This document shows, in pieces, positions 1 to 11,417 of a DNA stretch of 64,000 bases. The DNA comes from Siphonodentalium dalli. Lineage: Eukaryota; Mollusca; Scaphopoda; Gadilida; Siphonodentaliidae. Both the position numbers and the translations under genes were made by a program. Location: NCBI GenBank assembly GCA_032622095.1, contig CP136061.1, positions 6,460,734 to 6,524,733 on the forward strand, given 5' to 3'. The notes under the pieces were generated by a model, which saw nothing but the letters and a program-made list of their open reading frames with translations, did not search any database and was not told the DNA's origin. Every line of letters begins with the position of its first letter. Position 1 is the stretch's first letter.

Positions 1-400
1 CCATCCCAAAAGATGGGGGGAATACTGGATTACATGCATCTATCTGTCCGTCCGTCCGTGCATGCTTCCATTCGTCCGCTCATATATCTCAACCATGGGT
101 GATCGGATCTCAGTGAAATTTGGTATGCAGGTTTGTCATCAGGAGGGCTTTCAAAGTAGGGTTCATTGATGTTTTTTCAGATTTTCTGTTCAAGAGTTAT
201 CCCTCTTTGTTTATCTGAATATGTTGGATTTCTGTCCGTCTGCTCATATATCTCAACTATGGGTTATTGGATCTCAATGAAATTTGTTATATAGCTTTAA
301 CATCATTAGGGCTTTCAAAAGATGTTACATTGACGGTGTTCACATTTTCCTTTCAAGAGTTATCCCTCTTTCTTTATCTGAAAATGCTGGAGTTCCATCA
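1..400. repeat. Tandem-core dispersed repeat, two ~160-bp units, with hairpin and CCGT-rich end
   Basis: Two diverged units (about 84-232 and 246-393) share phrases such as ATATCTCAACCATGGGT, CTCAGTGAAATTTG and AAGAGTTATCCCTCTTT. The stretch opens with a short hairpin (CCATCCC...GGGG) and a TCCGTCCGTCCG tract. The reverse-orientation family recurs at 48640-48835 and 18045-18815. No coding content. Confidence 0.7.
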
Positions 401-450
401 GCCGTTCGTTAAAATTGTCAAGTAAATCGTTCATCACAAGCCACCTTTGC

Positions 451-916
451 ATATATGTGACCCGCCATATCAAATCCAGTGGTAAGTCGGGATTTTATTA
501 CCCTGTGCCAATGCATTCTCTTATATATGCGAGTCGACCATAGGTCGCCTCGCATATATAAGAGAATGCATTGGCCTAACAATTTTTTATCATTTTTTTT
601 AAATAAATGTTTCCTAACAATTTTTAGGACATAAAATAAAAAACATCCATTACCCTGCAGGGAGCCCCACACATATATAGAAGCATATAGAAGAGTGTTG
701 TATGCTCATGTTGTCTGGGGCTCTGTATGGGTGAAATTATAAAATTGTTAAAGAATACAAGAAAAAATTATTAAAATTGTAAAAAATTGTTAGGCCAATG
801 CATTCTCTTATATATGCGAGGCGACCTATGGTCGACTCGCATATATAAGAGAATGCATTGGCACGGTAAAAAAATCCCGACTTACGACTGGATTTGATAT
901 GGCGGGTCACATATAT
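451..916. mobile_element. Double-hairpin MITE (family A core) with GACCCGCCATAT termini
   Basis: The ends are inverted copies: ATATATGTGACCCGCC at the left, GGCGGGTCACATATAT at the right. Inside each arm lies a second palindrome, GCATTCTCTTATATATGCGAG...CTCGCATATATAAGAGAATGC, with centre TCGACCATAGGTCG. The spacer has another inverted pair (GAGCCCCACACA / GGGGCTCTGT). No ORF, so a non-autonomous fold-back element. Confidence 0.85.
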
Positions 917-1261
917 TGAACCTAACTGTAATTTTGGCACTTGGAATGACTTGATAAAACAATAAAACAGGAATTATTCGATAAATTTTTAGGTACTGAG
1001 GAATCTGACTTTGTATATTATTAATATCATGATCTTGTGAGAACTTGTGTTGTGGCCTGGTCAGTCCTGTGATCGGCCAGCATTGAGGACCGCAGTGGAA
1101 ATAAGTGAGCTTTGGCTTGCTTTCCTGTGGGCTCCTTGATGGCAACAGATCGCATGACTTGTCATACTGAGAATATTCATGTGTATATTTCTCCTCTACT
1201 TCTGTATCTATCTCCATCTTTTAATGTCTTACTTATCTCCTGTTATCTTACTAGTATCTAG
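917..1261. other. Unassigned intergenic DNA
   Basis: No gene, repeat array or RNA recognised. Confidence 0.5.
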
Positions 1262-1488
1262 CAACATGACAGTCCTGTTGAGGGAGGAGGGTGGCATATG
1301 TAGACAGCCCTGTTAAGGGAGGAGGGTGGGGTATGTAGACAGCCCTGTTGATGGAGGAGGGTGGGGTATGTAGACAGCCCTGTTGAGGGAGGAGGGTGGG
1401 GTATGACCGTATGTAGACAGCCATTTTGAGGGAGGAGGGTGGGGTATGTTGACAGCCCTATTGAGGAGGAGTGTGGGGTATGCAGTGC
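1262..1488. repeat. Minisatellite, ~36-bp unit, about 6-7 copies
   Basis: Tandem copies of GAGGGAGGAGGGTGGGGT followed by ATGTAGACAGCCCTGTT. The last two copies carry small insertions. G-rich on the + strand. The antisense reading frames here are low-complexity by-products. Confidence 0.9.
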
Positions 1489-1574
1489 AGGTTGGTTATC
1501 ATATATCATATATTGTGTGGAATATGTTGCACGTCTGTCAAAATGGGAGGCCAAATTCACATTTATTAATAATT

Positions 1575-2290
1575 GTGCTTCAGCGCAATCCAATTGCGCT
1601 GAAAATTCATTTGCGCTTCAGCACAATTAATTTTATATATATGGCTAACCTCCCCCCAGTAAATTAATGAATAAATCCAATACAAAATCAATTGCGCTCA
1701 AGCGCAATTATTTTCCCCATATATGGCTAACTCTGAGTTAATAAATAAATCCAATGCAAAATTAATTGTACTGATAATTTTCCTATTATCAGGTTAACCC
1801 CCAGTTCAGGGGTGTAAGCTTATAACAATAATTATGCTTCAGTGCAATTGAATTGCGCTGAAGCGCTATTTATATGAATCAGGCTGGATTGTGCTTTATA
1901 TCTTATGTACATTGTATATGGCTAAACCCCTCCCATTAAATTAATGAAGAAATCCAATTCAAATTCAATTTCGATCAAGCGCAATTATTTTCCCCATATA
2001 TGGCTAACCCAGAGTTAATAAATAAATCCAATACAAAATTAATTGCGCTGAAGTGCAATTCAATTGCGCTGAAGTGCAATTATTTTCCTATTATCAGGTT
2101 AACCCCCTGTTCAGGGGTGTAAGCTTATAACAATAATTGTGCTTCAGTGCAATTGAATTGCGCTGAAGCGCAATTTATATGAATCAGGCTGGATTGTGCT
2201 GAAGCCCAATTGAATTGCACTGTTCAAAGCACAATTGGATTGCACTGAAGCGCAATTGAATTGTGCTGAAGCGAAACTATTAATAAATGT
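1575..2290. repeat. Palindrome-rich repeat block (TTGCGCTGAAGCGCAATT motif)
   Basis: The palindromic word AATTGCGCTGAAGCGCAATT and near copies occur more than ten times. They sit in a ~306-bp duplicated segment: CCTATTATCAGGTTAACC...GGTGTAAGCTTATAACAATAATT appears near 1781 and again near 2087. Looks like fold-back repeat accumulation. No gene. Confidence 0.8.
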
Positions 2291-3178
2291 TAATTTGGCC
2301 TCCCATATGTCTATGGTCTAAGTCATCACATTCCCGATGTTCATCAAGGAATACATTCAAAAGAGGCTCCTGGATCACTTTTCCATTTTAGAGTTATCCA
2401 TCTTTATCCATAAATAATGTTTTTCTAGAAATCTCAACAATGGGTTGTCGGATTGCAATGAAATTTGGTGTGCATGTTTACCCTCAACGTGCTCTCAGAA
2501 GAGATTACATTGTTTTTATTCGGGGCTTCAATTCTAGATTTATTTTTCTTATCTGTAATTTGTAAAAAGTTGATGACATGAACAGCTGACATGAAAGGAT
2601 TAAAAACAAATCAGACATATCAATTTGAATAATAAATTAGATAATAAATTAATAATTCTCCGCTTAAAGTAATGAAATCAAGTCACGAGAAGAACTGGTA
2701 ACGAATAATATGGTTAGGGTGTTAGGGTCGTTCATTAGAAAATGGTACGTGAATATTAAAGTACGGAACTTCAAACCCAAAACATATCGCGTATTTTCGA
2801 CCTATCGGAAAATTTAAAATTTTCTCTCGACGAAAGGAATCTTTAATCGGTATTTTATAGCGAATACAAATTATCACAGATCTATAGTATTAACATATAC
2901 GAATAAATTGACATGGATGTCATTACTTGTGGTTTTCAGCATCGAGATGTAGTCGTGGAAAAGTAAATTTGAATCAGACATTTGAAATTGTCAATTTCAA
3001 TTTTCATTATTGATTGTGTCATTACTGTCAACGCCAAAAAAACATTGAAAAAGAGCAGACCACGACCTGTGAATTTAGTGACCGGATTGTTTTAAAACGT
3101 ATTCCCATTCTGAATCCAAAACATGAATTCTTTTTAAATGACATTGAGTAAAATTTTAAAAGAAGTTATGACTATGAG
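2291..3178. other. Unassigned AT-rich intergenic DNA
   Basis: 2380-2560 resembles the dispersed tandem-core repeat family (GAAATTTGGTGTGCATG). Nothing else recognised. Confidence 0.5.
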
Positions 3179-3794
3179 GGGTGCGACGATTTGCAGTAGG
3201 TCCCTATTTGCGGAGGTCACTTTGCGGAGGACCCCCGAATTCGCGGTGGTCCCCTAAAATGGGCATAATATGTTGATTTTAATGAGGGAACGGGTGCGTT
3301 TATGTCAATTGATACGTATTTTAAACAAATAACGACACGATCATCATAATAATGGTTTGTTCTATCAATTATATATGCGCCGAGTTCACTTGGTGCAAAT
3401 CAAAGTTTATCAAACGGCGATAAATATTCACTATATAGATCTATATGTCCTCGTATGCCAGAAGGACTCCTTAAATTAATTTGTGAATAAGATGAATATT
3501 TATTAGATGTTATTAATTATAACTTAATATAAGTCAATCAAATAATATTATTCATTAGCTAGCGCCTATATATATACACTCCCGGAGATTGCTGCGCGGG
3601 TGTCCTGATCTCGCAAATTAAATCGCGGAGGTCCCCTAAAATGGGCATAATATGTTGATTTTATTGACATATACGCACCCGTTCCCTCATAAAAATCAAC
3701 ATATTTCTCCCATTTTAGGGGATCTCCCCGAATTCGGGGGGACCTCCGCAAAGTGACCTCCGCAAATAGGGACCTACTGCAAATCGTCACACCG
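3179..3794. mobile_element. Mutator-like MITE with ~125-bp TIRs and 9-bp target duplication
   Basis: The left end (GGGTGCGACGATTTGCAG) is inverted at the right end (CTGCAAATCGTCACACC), and the arms stay complementary for about 125 bp. The flanks carry GACTATGAG at 3170-3178 and 3795-3803, a perfect 9-bp duplication typical of Mutator-like elements. A third partial copy of the arm lies at about 3628-3675. No transposase ORF. Confidence 0.85.
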
Positions 3795-4383
3795 GACTAT
3801 GAGCGATTGAATTTTTGGAATTTCCTGTATTTTCTGGAGTTGAAAATTTTTGCCTCCAGTCACGCTAATGGGGTCATTGTCGTAACGTTTTATACATAAA
3901 TGCACACCATTCTCAGTCAGTGCGAGATTGAAATGTTGCCGTAAATAATTGCCGTCTGCTTCAATTCATAACTATTTTTCTTCCGAAGTTCTGATAAAGT
4001 CATTCTTTTATCACAATGACGAAACTGCAATAAATTTGATCATCGGTCACATATTGATCTTAATAATTAAACAAGGACCGAAAGAACTACGTACCTTATG
4101 CTTGTTTGATCAATGAACGGAAGAAAATGAACTTACAAAAAAATATCAACAGGTATGTGCATTTATGTATAAAACTCCACGACAGTGACTCCTGCGAGTC
4201 CTGGCACGTGACACTACGCGAGACTGTTGTGCATTTATGTATACAGAAATGCACACAGTGTGCATCAATGTATAAAACACTAGCAGGTTAGCCCGCCACT
4301 GGCGGCATTCGTCCAATGGCTTTGGTCGATCCATTAATTTTAGTTTTTCAATGTAACCCCGTACAGGACCGGGCTACTCAAAA

Positions 4384-4590
4384 ACCAAATTTCAAGTCGA
4401 TAGCTCCACCCGTTTCCGAGATCTGGTCTGCGCATGCGCGAATCTGGCGTCACACGGGCTCGGCGACCCGATAAAATTCGTATCCGGGTCAAGATACATT
4501 CACATACCAAATTTCAAGTCGATAGCTCCACCCGTTTCCGATATCTCGTCTGCGCATGCGCTGCACGGGCGTCGCACGGGCTCGCCAATA
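4384..4590. repeat. Two direct repeats, 122 bp apart, each with an NRF1-like palindrome
   Basis: ACCAAATTTCAAGTCGATAG followed by CTCCACCCGTTTCCGA starts at 4384 and 4506. Each copy is followed by TGCGCATGCGC (4429 and 4551), which matches the NRF1 half-site pair. It could be part of a dispersed element rather than a promoter; no gene is seen downstream. Confidence 0.6.
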
Positions 4591-4599
4591 CGACAGCGA

Positions 4600-5017
4600 C
4601 GACCACCTGGTCAAACTACACTCACGTAGGCCTACCAAGTTTCGTCCCGATCGGTCGAGGTGTTGGTATCTGATGCAAAAGACGAAATTGTGAGTGTTGG
4701 TCAATAGTCCCCGCCGTGAACCTCATCGTCGCAAAGAGCGGACAGTCAATTAACCCCGTTGTGAACCTCAATCACCAACGCGACGTAAACATGTGTTGCG
4801 TTCTAAAAATAGGAAAGCACTTTCTCTCTGCATAATTCTGCAGATGCTAATAACGTTGCTCCCCGTATGTTGTTGATATTTACGGCTTGGGGGCTATTTT
4901 CTTATTTAGCAAGTTTGAGCTCAATCGGTTAGAGTCTATAAACACTCATATATATGACACTTCCCGTAGGTAGCAAGTTTGAGCTCAATCGGCATTCCCT
5001 GGAATTTCCCGTAGATT
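4600..5017. other. Unassigned, CpG-containing intergenic DNA
   Basis: Contains short repeats of AGCAAGTTTGAGCTCAATCGG (about 4908 and 4970, again near 5388). No coding exon recognised. Confidence 0.4.
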
Positions 5018-5152
5018 GGCAGATTCCAGTAGCTTTATAACGGTATATCTGGGGAGAAATCTGATGCTATATTCGTGATTATCTGGGATGATTTCGGTAT
5101 ATACCAAAGGTATATACTGTAAAAACAGAGCGCGCCATCCGTGCTCGCAGGG
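5018..5152. repeat. Dispersed repeat, copy 1 (partner at 45287-45421)
   Basis: About 135 bp beginning GGCAGATTCCAGTAGCTT and ending GTGCTCGCAGG, nearly identical to 45287-45421. Both contain the inverted pair GGTATATACC around AAA. Family unknown. Confidence 0.85.
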
Positions 5153-5429
5153 AATAAATTTCGAGCGATAACGTTTGCGTTCCCGTATAACTCTGCAGAT
5201 GCGAATAACGTTGAATGGGAAAAAGACGCTCTTTATAGAGATGCGTCAAAAACAAACGCTCATTAAATAATCACTTGATTAACCCCCGCCGTGCCTATGC
5301 AGTGATTTGAGATTGGAGAACGGGTGCTCTGAGCTTCTCTAAACCGCGACCACGTTCGTGTCGGTGGGATTTGACACTTACATAGGAAGTTTGAGCTCAA
5401 TCTTTACACGCGTTTTGGATTCTATGAAG

Positions 5430-5433
<4 letters not shown>

Positions 5434-5461
<28 letters not shown>
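5434..5461. repeat. (CA)n microsatellite
   Basis: Uninterrupted AC/CA dinucleotides, about 14 repeats, followed by a short AT run. Confidence 0.95.
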
Positions 5462-5467
<6 letters not shown>

Positions 5468-6054
5468 CGAAGTCTCAAAATATATAGTATAGATTACAAC
5501 AACGACCCCATTAGCTCCAGCACAGGGGTCTGTAACACGCTCCGCTGTCCGCCCCCTTTTGCGCTGCCCATATATGCCGCTTCTATATACGCGCCTGCTT
5601 CACGCTAATGGTAGTATAATAGACACAAGGGGAACTGTAGAAATTCACCTTTTTTACCATCGCTCGGCAATCGGACAAATTTAGCCCATTCACCCTGGGC
5701 AGTAATGCTAACGATATAGCCACAGATGTATCGGCGAAGAATTCATCTTTCAATCAATACCACAAACTCCCATCAGAACCATTCATATACATACTAGTAG
5801 CATTTGATAAATTTCTAACCACCGAATATTGTCTCCGGAGAGCGTAAATTTCCAGTTTGATCCGTCTCAAAAAACAATGGCGGATATGTTCCTCTAAATT
5901 CACACCCGCACGGCTTACTATAATTAAAACTCGGTCAAACGATCAACTAAACATCTAGCGTTCATGGATTTCTTGTCGGCTAATAATTTATTTACTCATA
6001 CAAATCAACACATCGTCATTAAACAATTTCTATAGAGGAGATATCTGTCGATAA
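5462..6054. other. Unassigned intergenic DNA
   Basis: No gene, array or RNA recognised. Confidence 0.5.
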
Positions 6055-6251
6055 TTCCAACTTTTTTTCATTTTTTGTTTACGATCCGCCGCAGCTTCTC
6101 ATTTTAATATTCATTACGACCTGACCTCGATTCTAATACTGAGCGGTGATTGACTGTTTCTACTATGGCAGGCGTGGAAAGGTCAGGTCGTAATGAATAT
6201 TAAAATGAGACGCTGCGGTGAATCGTAAAAAAAAATGAAAAAAAGTTGGAA
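6055..6251. mobile_element. Fold-back MITE, ~72-bp inverted arms
   Basis: The left arm TTCCAACTTTTTTTCATTT...GACCTGACCT is inverted in the right arm AGGTCAGGTCGTAATG...AAAGTTGGAA around a ~50-bp spacer. It ends at GTTGGAA. No ORF and no clear target duplication. Confidence 0.8.
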
Positions 6252-6589
6252 TGATATTCAAGTCAAGGTAATTTTTTATCATATTCTGATATGGGTGGTG
6301 GCAGAAAAGGATTAATAAAGTAAGAACACAGACATGTTTTGAATCAAATTTATTTATTTTATTGTGGGTATATAAATGGACGCAATTTGATATTTGGGTG
6401 CCTTTCTTATCTTTCCAGTGATCACCAGAGTGAAAAATGGTCGTTTTTCAGATTTCTGCTCTGAAACAAGTCCTGTGTTCATTATCCCCATAAAACAATT
6501 TAGAAACATAAAGAATGTGATACGACAGCTTATTGGCCACAGGGGCAGTCCAATTAAATAAAACCAAACTTCAAATGTAGCTTCACTTC

Positions 6590-6870
6590 AGTGTGACCTA
6601 TAGATGGGAGCTACTGGTATAAATTTTTTCCGAATTTTGTTGAAAACATGGTCACCAGCAGCCATCTTTGATTTCAAATTTGAATCCATCGCGCACTCTA
6701 TAGCCCGTATTTATGGCTGGATCATTTTTTTATTTTGCTAGCATGATTGTGATCACCTGTAGATGGGAGCTATCAAATTTGAACGATTTTCGATGAAAGA
6801 CATGGCTGCCAGCAGCCATTTTGAATTTTACTCTTTGCATGACCAAATACTTTGGCACACCCTACAGACC
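6590..6870. repeat. Dispersed tandem-core repeat (GCAGCCAT motif family)
   Basis: Two diverged units with ATAGATGGGAGCTAC and CAGCAGCCATCTTTGATTT wording. The same family is at 15955-16560, 21540-21890, 27890-29290 and 40750-41425. Confidence 0.65.
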
Positions 6871-7361
6871 ACATCCCTTGAGCACTAACTTCATATGGAT
6901 CTTCGTGGTGACCTCTAGTTTGCTTTCCTTTTTCTTTATCATTCTATTCATTGCTCAGCAAACAATTAACTCCTTACCAAGTTGAGCTACAGTGTCCTTG
7001 ACACTTTCATTGTGTTTGAATTCAGTCATCGGGCTAAGGCCTACTGGTATCTGCACACTTGTTGTGATATTTGACGTAAACTCGGTCTCATGTGTGGCAA
7101 AATTATAGCATGTTATGTGTAACAGAACGAGAGAGAGAGAAGTGCAGGAGTCGCACAAAAATTTGCCAGCCGGTCACCCATCCGAGACTAATCAAGCTAG
7201 ACATGAAAGACCAAGAGATCTACCGGTACTAGACAACTTGTACAGAAAAGTCATTAGTCTTCTATATTTACACCGCATGATCACTACGTACATCGGTATA
7301 AATTTAATTCATTGTGTCGTTTTCAGTGTAGTGCTAATACTGTTTATTGGTGCATTGGGAT

Positions 7362-7955
7362 CAGGGTCTGCGCTGGACCGAAATTTACTTTTGCCAAATA
7401 ATTTGCCAAATGAAAATATTTTTTGCCAAATTCTATTAGAACTTTGCCAAATATTATCCCTGATAGTATCATTTTATTGAGTTTCATTTTTCGACATTCG
7501 CGGTTTGAATGACGTTTGATATCGATAGGAAAGCAGTTCGTTAGTTATACTCGCATCTCTATTGTGGTTTATCATACAACAATAAACCAATCACCGAACA
7601 ATAAAATGTTAGAAGAGTTGCTTCATCAAAAGGGAACATCACAAGAGGATTAGCTATGTAAACACCACCACCACACTAAATACTGGTAATCCAGCCACCC
7701 ATCGATAATTTTACCAGATTTTAACTGGATCTTATAATGGAGGTGTTAACTTTTCTGAAACCATATAAACACCACTAATATGATTCTATTGTAATAGTTT
7801 CCTAAAATTAATGGTATTGATTGACCGATATTTTTCAACTATATTGAGGAATTAAAAAGTGACTTGCCAAAACTTTTGCCAAATGAAAATATTTTTTGCC
7901 AAATGTGAATTATTTTTGCCATTGGCAAATTTGGCAAGTGGCAGCGCGAACCCTG
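7362..7955. mobile_element. hAT-type MITE with perfect 8-bp target duplication
   Basis: It begins CAGGGTCTGCGCTG and ends CAGCGCGAACCCTG. ATTGGGAT lies directly outside at both ends (7354-7361 and 7956-7963). Subterminal TTTGCCAAAT and TTGGCAAA words recur near both ends, as is common for transposase-binding regions of hAT elements. 594 bp, no transposase. Confidence 0.9.
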
Positions 7956-7963
7956 ATTGGGAT

Positions 7964-8885
7964 CTATTAGAACCCCCACCCAATTTGTCCAGGATTTTTT
8001 TTGCTGAATCTGTGACACCACGGTAGGCAGGCCTTAATATTCCCCACAACTCACGGGTCAAATCATGACCCCACCTGACCTTGACCTTCAAAATGGACAA
8101 TTCAAGGTCAAATCGCGCAATTCGCCAAAAAAGCAGAGGGGAAACAACCCGGACGAAGTCGGGTCCACCTTCTAGTCATATATAAATTCATTTACCATGT
8201 CTTACATACGATACTCTTATACATGTATAGCACTCTTCGTCATCTAAGACAGTGACAACATAATTGTATTTACCTACGAGATAACTCATCGCTGGCTTCA
8301 GGGATGAAACACTAATAAATTCCATCCCAGTTGCTGACTACGATTTACCTGGTAGTAGCCTTATATCGGTAACATGTTTCAGCATCATATGACCCGATAT
8401 TGGTTGAACCATTACTCATACATACGTAAAATATCATCTACTATCGGCAAAACATCAAATCCCATGTTGGCATACAGCCATGATACGGGATGGAATTACC
8501 CTTTGGTTTTCGGCAGTGAACGTGTTAAAGTGATGTGAAACACTCCGGTAATGATCAAATATAAATGGAAAATAATCTTGTTCAAATTAGTAATATTTAC
8601 AAATATCATATCCAAGTTGACAACACACACCGTCATTCTTATATATTAATAAAATGCAGTGACTCTTGATGGCGAAACGTTTTCGTTAGTTTATCGCCAA
8701 TATATGCGTCCCGAATCGAGTAGTATATATTTACATCTGAGCATAGTTCAGACGATGTTTTCTATGTAGTGGTACGGTCGATTTGCTTCAGATTTTCGGC
8801 GATGTTAGTAGAATGGTACATTCCTTCAGTTGGCATAGCGCCTGAATACTAACTTATCAGTTTCACGCACCCGAACAAGTATATA
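7964..8885. other. Unassigned intergenic DNA
   Basis: 8020-8165 resembles a dispersed repeat (CAAGGTCA words, GACGAAGTCGGGTCC). The rest shows no gene or array. Confidence 0.45.
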
Positions 8886-9411
8886 ATATGTGACCCGCCA
8901 TATCAAATCCAGTCGTAAGTCGGGATTTTTTTACCCTGTGCCCAATGCATTCTCTTATATATGCGAGTCGACCATAGGTCGCCTCGCATATATAAGAGAA
9001 AGCATTGGTCTAACAATTTTTTATCATTTTTTTAAAATAAATGTTTCTTACAATTTTTAGGACATAAAATAAAAAACATCCATTACCCTGCAGGGAGCCC
9101 CACACATACTAGTATATAGAAGCATATATAAGAGTGTTGTCTGCTCATGTTTGTCTGGGGCTCTGTATGGGTGAAATTATAAAATTGTTAAAGAATACAA
9201 GAAAAAATTATTAAAATTGTAAAAAATTGTTAGGCCAATGCAATCTCTTATATATGCGAGGCGACCTATGGTCGACTCACATATATAAGAGAATGCATTG
9301 GCACAGGGTAACCCATAGAGAGCCCCACACAGCCTGGAGCAGACGACACTATTTAGTGCATGCTTCCATCTGTGTGAGGCTCCCTGTGGGTTATAAGGTG
9401 GGTCATATATG
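8886..9411. mobile_element. Double-hairpin MITE (family A core), second GACCCGCCATAT copy
   Basis: Same structure as 451-916: the left end ATATGTGACCCGCCATAT, then both hairpin modules. The right end (GGTGGGTCATATAT) is diverged. An extra hairpin lies at about 9309-9393 (AACCCATAGAGAGCCCCACA / TGTGTGAGGCTCCCTGTGGG). Confidence 0.8.
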
Positions 9412-9621
9412 TCTTTAAGGATATTTTTGTGTTCAAATTTCACAACGTCGAAAATTGGTGACTGAGTCACTAGAATACTTATATCTTCTCAACAGTCATA
9501 TTTATATTGTGACGGGATCGGTATCTTTTTGTTATTGAGTTATGTAGGTGAAGGAAACGATGAATTATTACTTCTATGTTAGTCATTTTGCTGCCACTTT
9601 CGAGCAAATTATGATAGATTC

Positions 9622-10832
9622 CAGGCCCTGTGTTTAGTGTGCCTGTCATTTGCAGAATGAGGTCCCCAGACGGTGAATTTAGTGATGCTATCCCACATAG
9701 TGGGTTAACATCACTAAATTCACCCTCGGGGAACATCATTCTGCTTAGGCCTGGTAAGTTTCTTCATTATCAGATTTCTATAGAAAATTCTTCACATAGA
9801 TTATATTTCTTTTTTAGTTTAGTTTCTCGATATCCTCAAATTGGCAGATGACACATGCCATAATTGAGGTTCCCAATTGGTGTACATCACAATATTCAGC
9901 ATTTGATAACTTCATTCTGAGTCTATGGCCCGTTTTATACGTCGAGCCAGACACGGGTCGCGCCAGCCTAATTTGTGTGAAAATGACAAAGTCCAAGATA
10001 GCGCGACTGGAGCACGACGTATAATACCAACTGGCGCGTAAGAATTTCTCTGGCACGACCCGACGTGCTACACATCTGGGGCTCGACGCTGTTTTATACG
10101 ACGTGCTATACACGGGTCGCGCTAAGATGATTCAGGGAAAACCATTCCCCCATTTCGGACCCCTTTGGCGGAGAGCATGCTCAATTTGAAGTTTTTGGTG
10201 TCATTACGTTATCTCTTGAGTCATCCCAGCACGACCCGTGTCTGGCACATCGTATAAAACAGCGTCGGGCCACAGACATGCTAACTCTTGGCCGTTGTAA
10301 ATATACATTGAAGGCAATTGTACGGTACTATGGGGACATGCATGTATCGACTGACAAGCGACGTTTCGCGAAAGTTGGGAATAATATATTGCAGAGATAT
10401 ATATTCGAAGGTTCAAGGGAAATGAATGACAAGATCCCGATTTTGAAACCAACGAAAGCGTAAATTATGAGATTCATGCACTGTATAGAGGGCCAGTTTA
10501 TAGTGCATTGTCAGAGGACACTATCGCGGAAATTATTATAGCAATTTGTATCAGAAATGCAAAAAAATTCTTCGAAATATACGATTACAGCACGTGTCAG
10601 CTGGCTCGACGTATAAATCAAACAAACGTAACACGAGCCAGAGACGCGCCAATGTCGAGCAAGGAAAAGATAGCGCGACCCGTGTTTGGCGCGACGTATA
10701 AAACGGGCCTTAGTCTCCCATAGCATATGAGGCCATGCAGAACGAGGTCCCCAGAGTGATAGAATCACTAAATTCACCCTCTGTCCAGAGGGTGAATTTA
10801 GGCAAATGACAGACTGAATTCAGGCTTGCCTG
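9622..10832. mobile_element. Double-hairpin MITE family B, interrupted by another element
   Basis: A left hairpin at 9652-9744 (GCAGAATGAGGTCCCCAGA ... CATTCTGC) and a degraded right hairpin from 10737 flank a spacer. The spacer is split by an insertion at 9927-10709. The uninterrupted spacer seen at 49085-49172 reads through this point, so it acts as an empty-site paralogue. Confidence 0.75.
9927..10709. mobile_element. TIR element (GGCCCGTTTTATACGTCG) with a nested second inverted pair
   Basis: The left end GGCCCGTTTTATACG is inverted at the right end CGTATAAAACGGGCC. Similarity continues through ACACGGGTCGCGC / GCGCGACCCGTG (~37 bp). A second, diverged inverted pair of the same terminal sequence bounds 10080-10271 inside it. 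No transposase; superfamily unknown. Confidence 0.8.
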
Positions 10833-11417
10833 TGTTTTCTCATTAGGTTTGTAGTCTTGGTGTATTGAATAGTTGCTATCCCAATAACTCGTCTCAGATA
10901 TTGCAAACAAAATCTGGATATCAAACCGAGTCGAGGAACCCACCCATCAAAGCTAGGAGTGATCAGATATTGATGTTTGAAATCTATTATTTTAATTTTA
11001 AGTGGCCCAGTAAACTGTCGACGAGAAGAACTGATCTGACCAGATAGCGGATGATGATAGATAACTCTAAAATCCAGTGGCTTTTTTGTGTCAGATATTT
11101 TGACAACTGGCAAATTTCGTTGAACAAAAGTTGATAAATAGCAGGTTTTGGGCAATTTTATACTATAGTTGACTGTGGTTAGCATTATTTTTGGGCAATT
11201 AATCGATTCTGATAACTGAAGCAGCATTTCAAAAAATTTTGTTGTTGTTGGAATCTGATGATATGGGGACCGTCGAATCGGATTGAGTACCTTTAATCAA
11301 TATACATTTAAATGGAATCATAGCTCAACTCTATTTCATTGAATATATGTTTTTAGTAGATTATTTCCATCAGTTTTGGATTTAAGTTTTGCATCAGGGT
11401 GCTTGAATTCAAAGTGC
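10833..11417. other. Unassigned intergenic DNA
   Basis: No supported gene, array or RNA. Confidence 0.5.

Noticed and set aside
1258-1593. Minus-strand His/Pro-rich frame
   Set aside because: Shadow of the 36-bp minisatellite.
7115-7480. 121-codon frame with a hydrophobic stretch
   Set aside because: Runs into the hAT MITE terminus at 7362, with no splice or family support.
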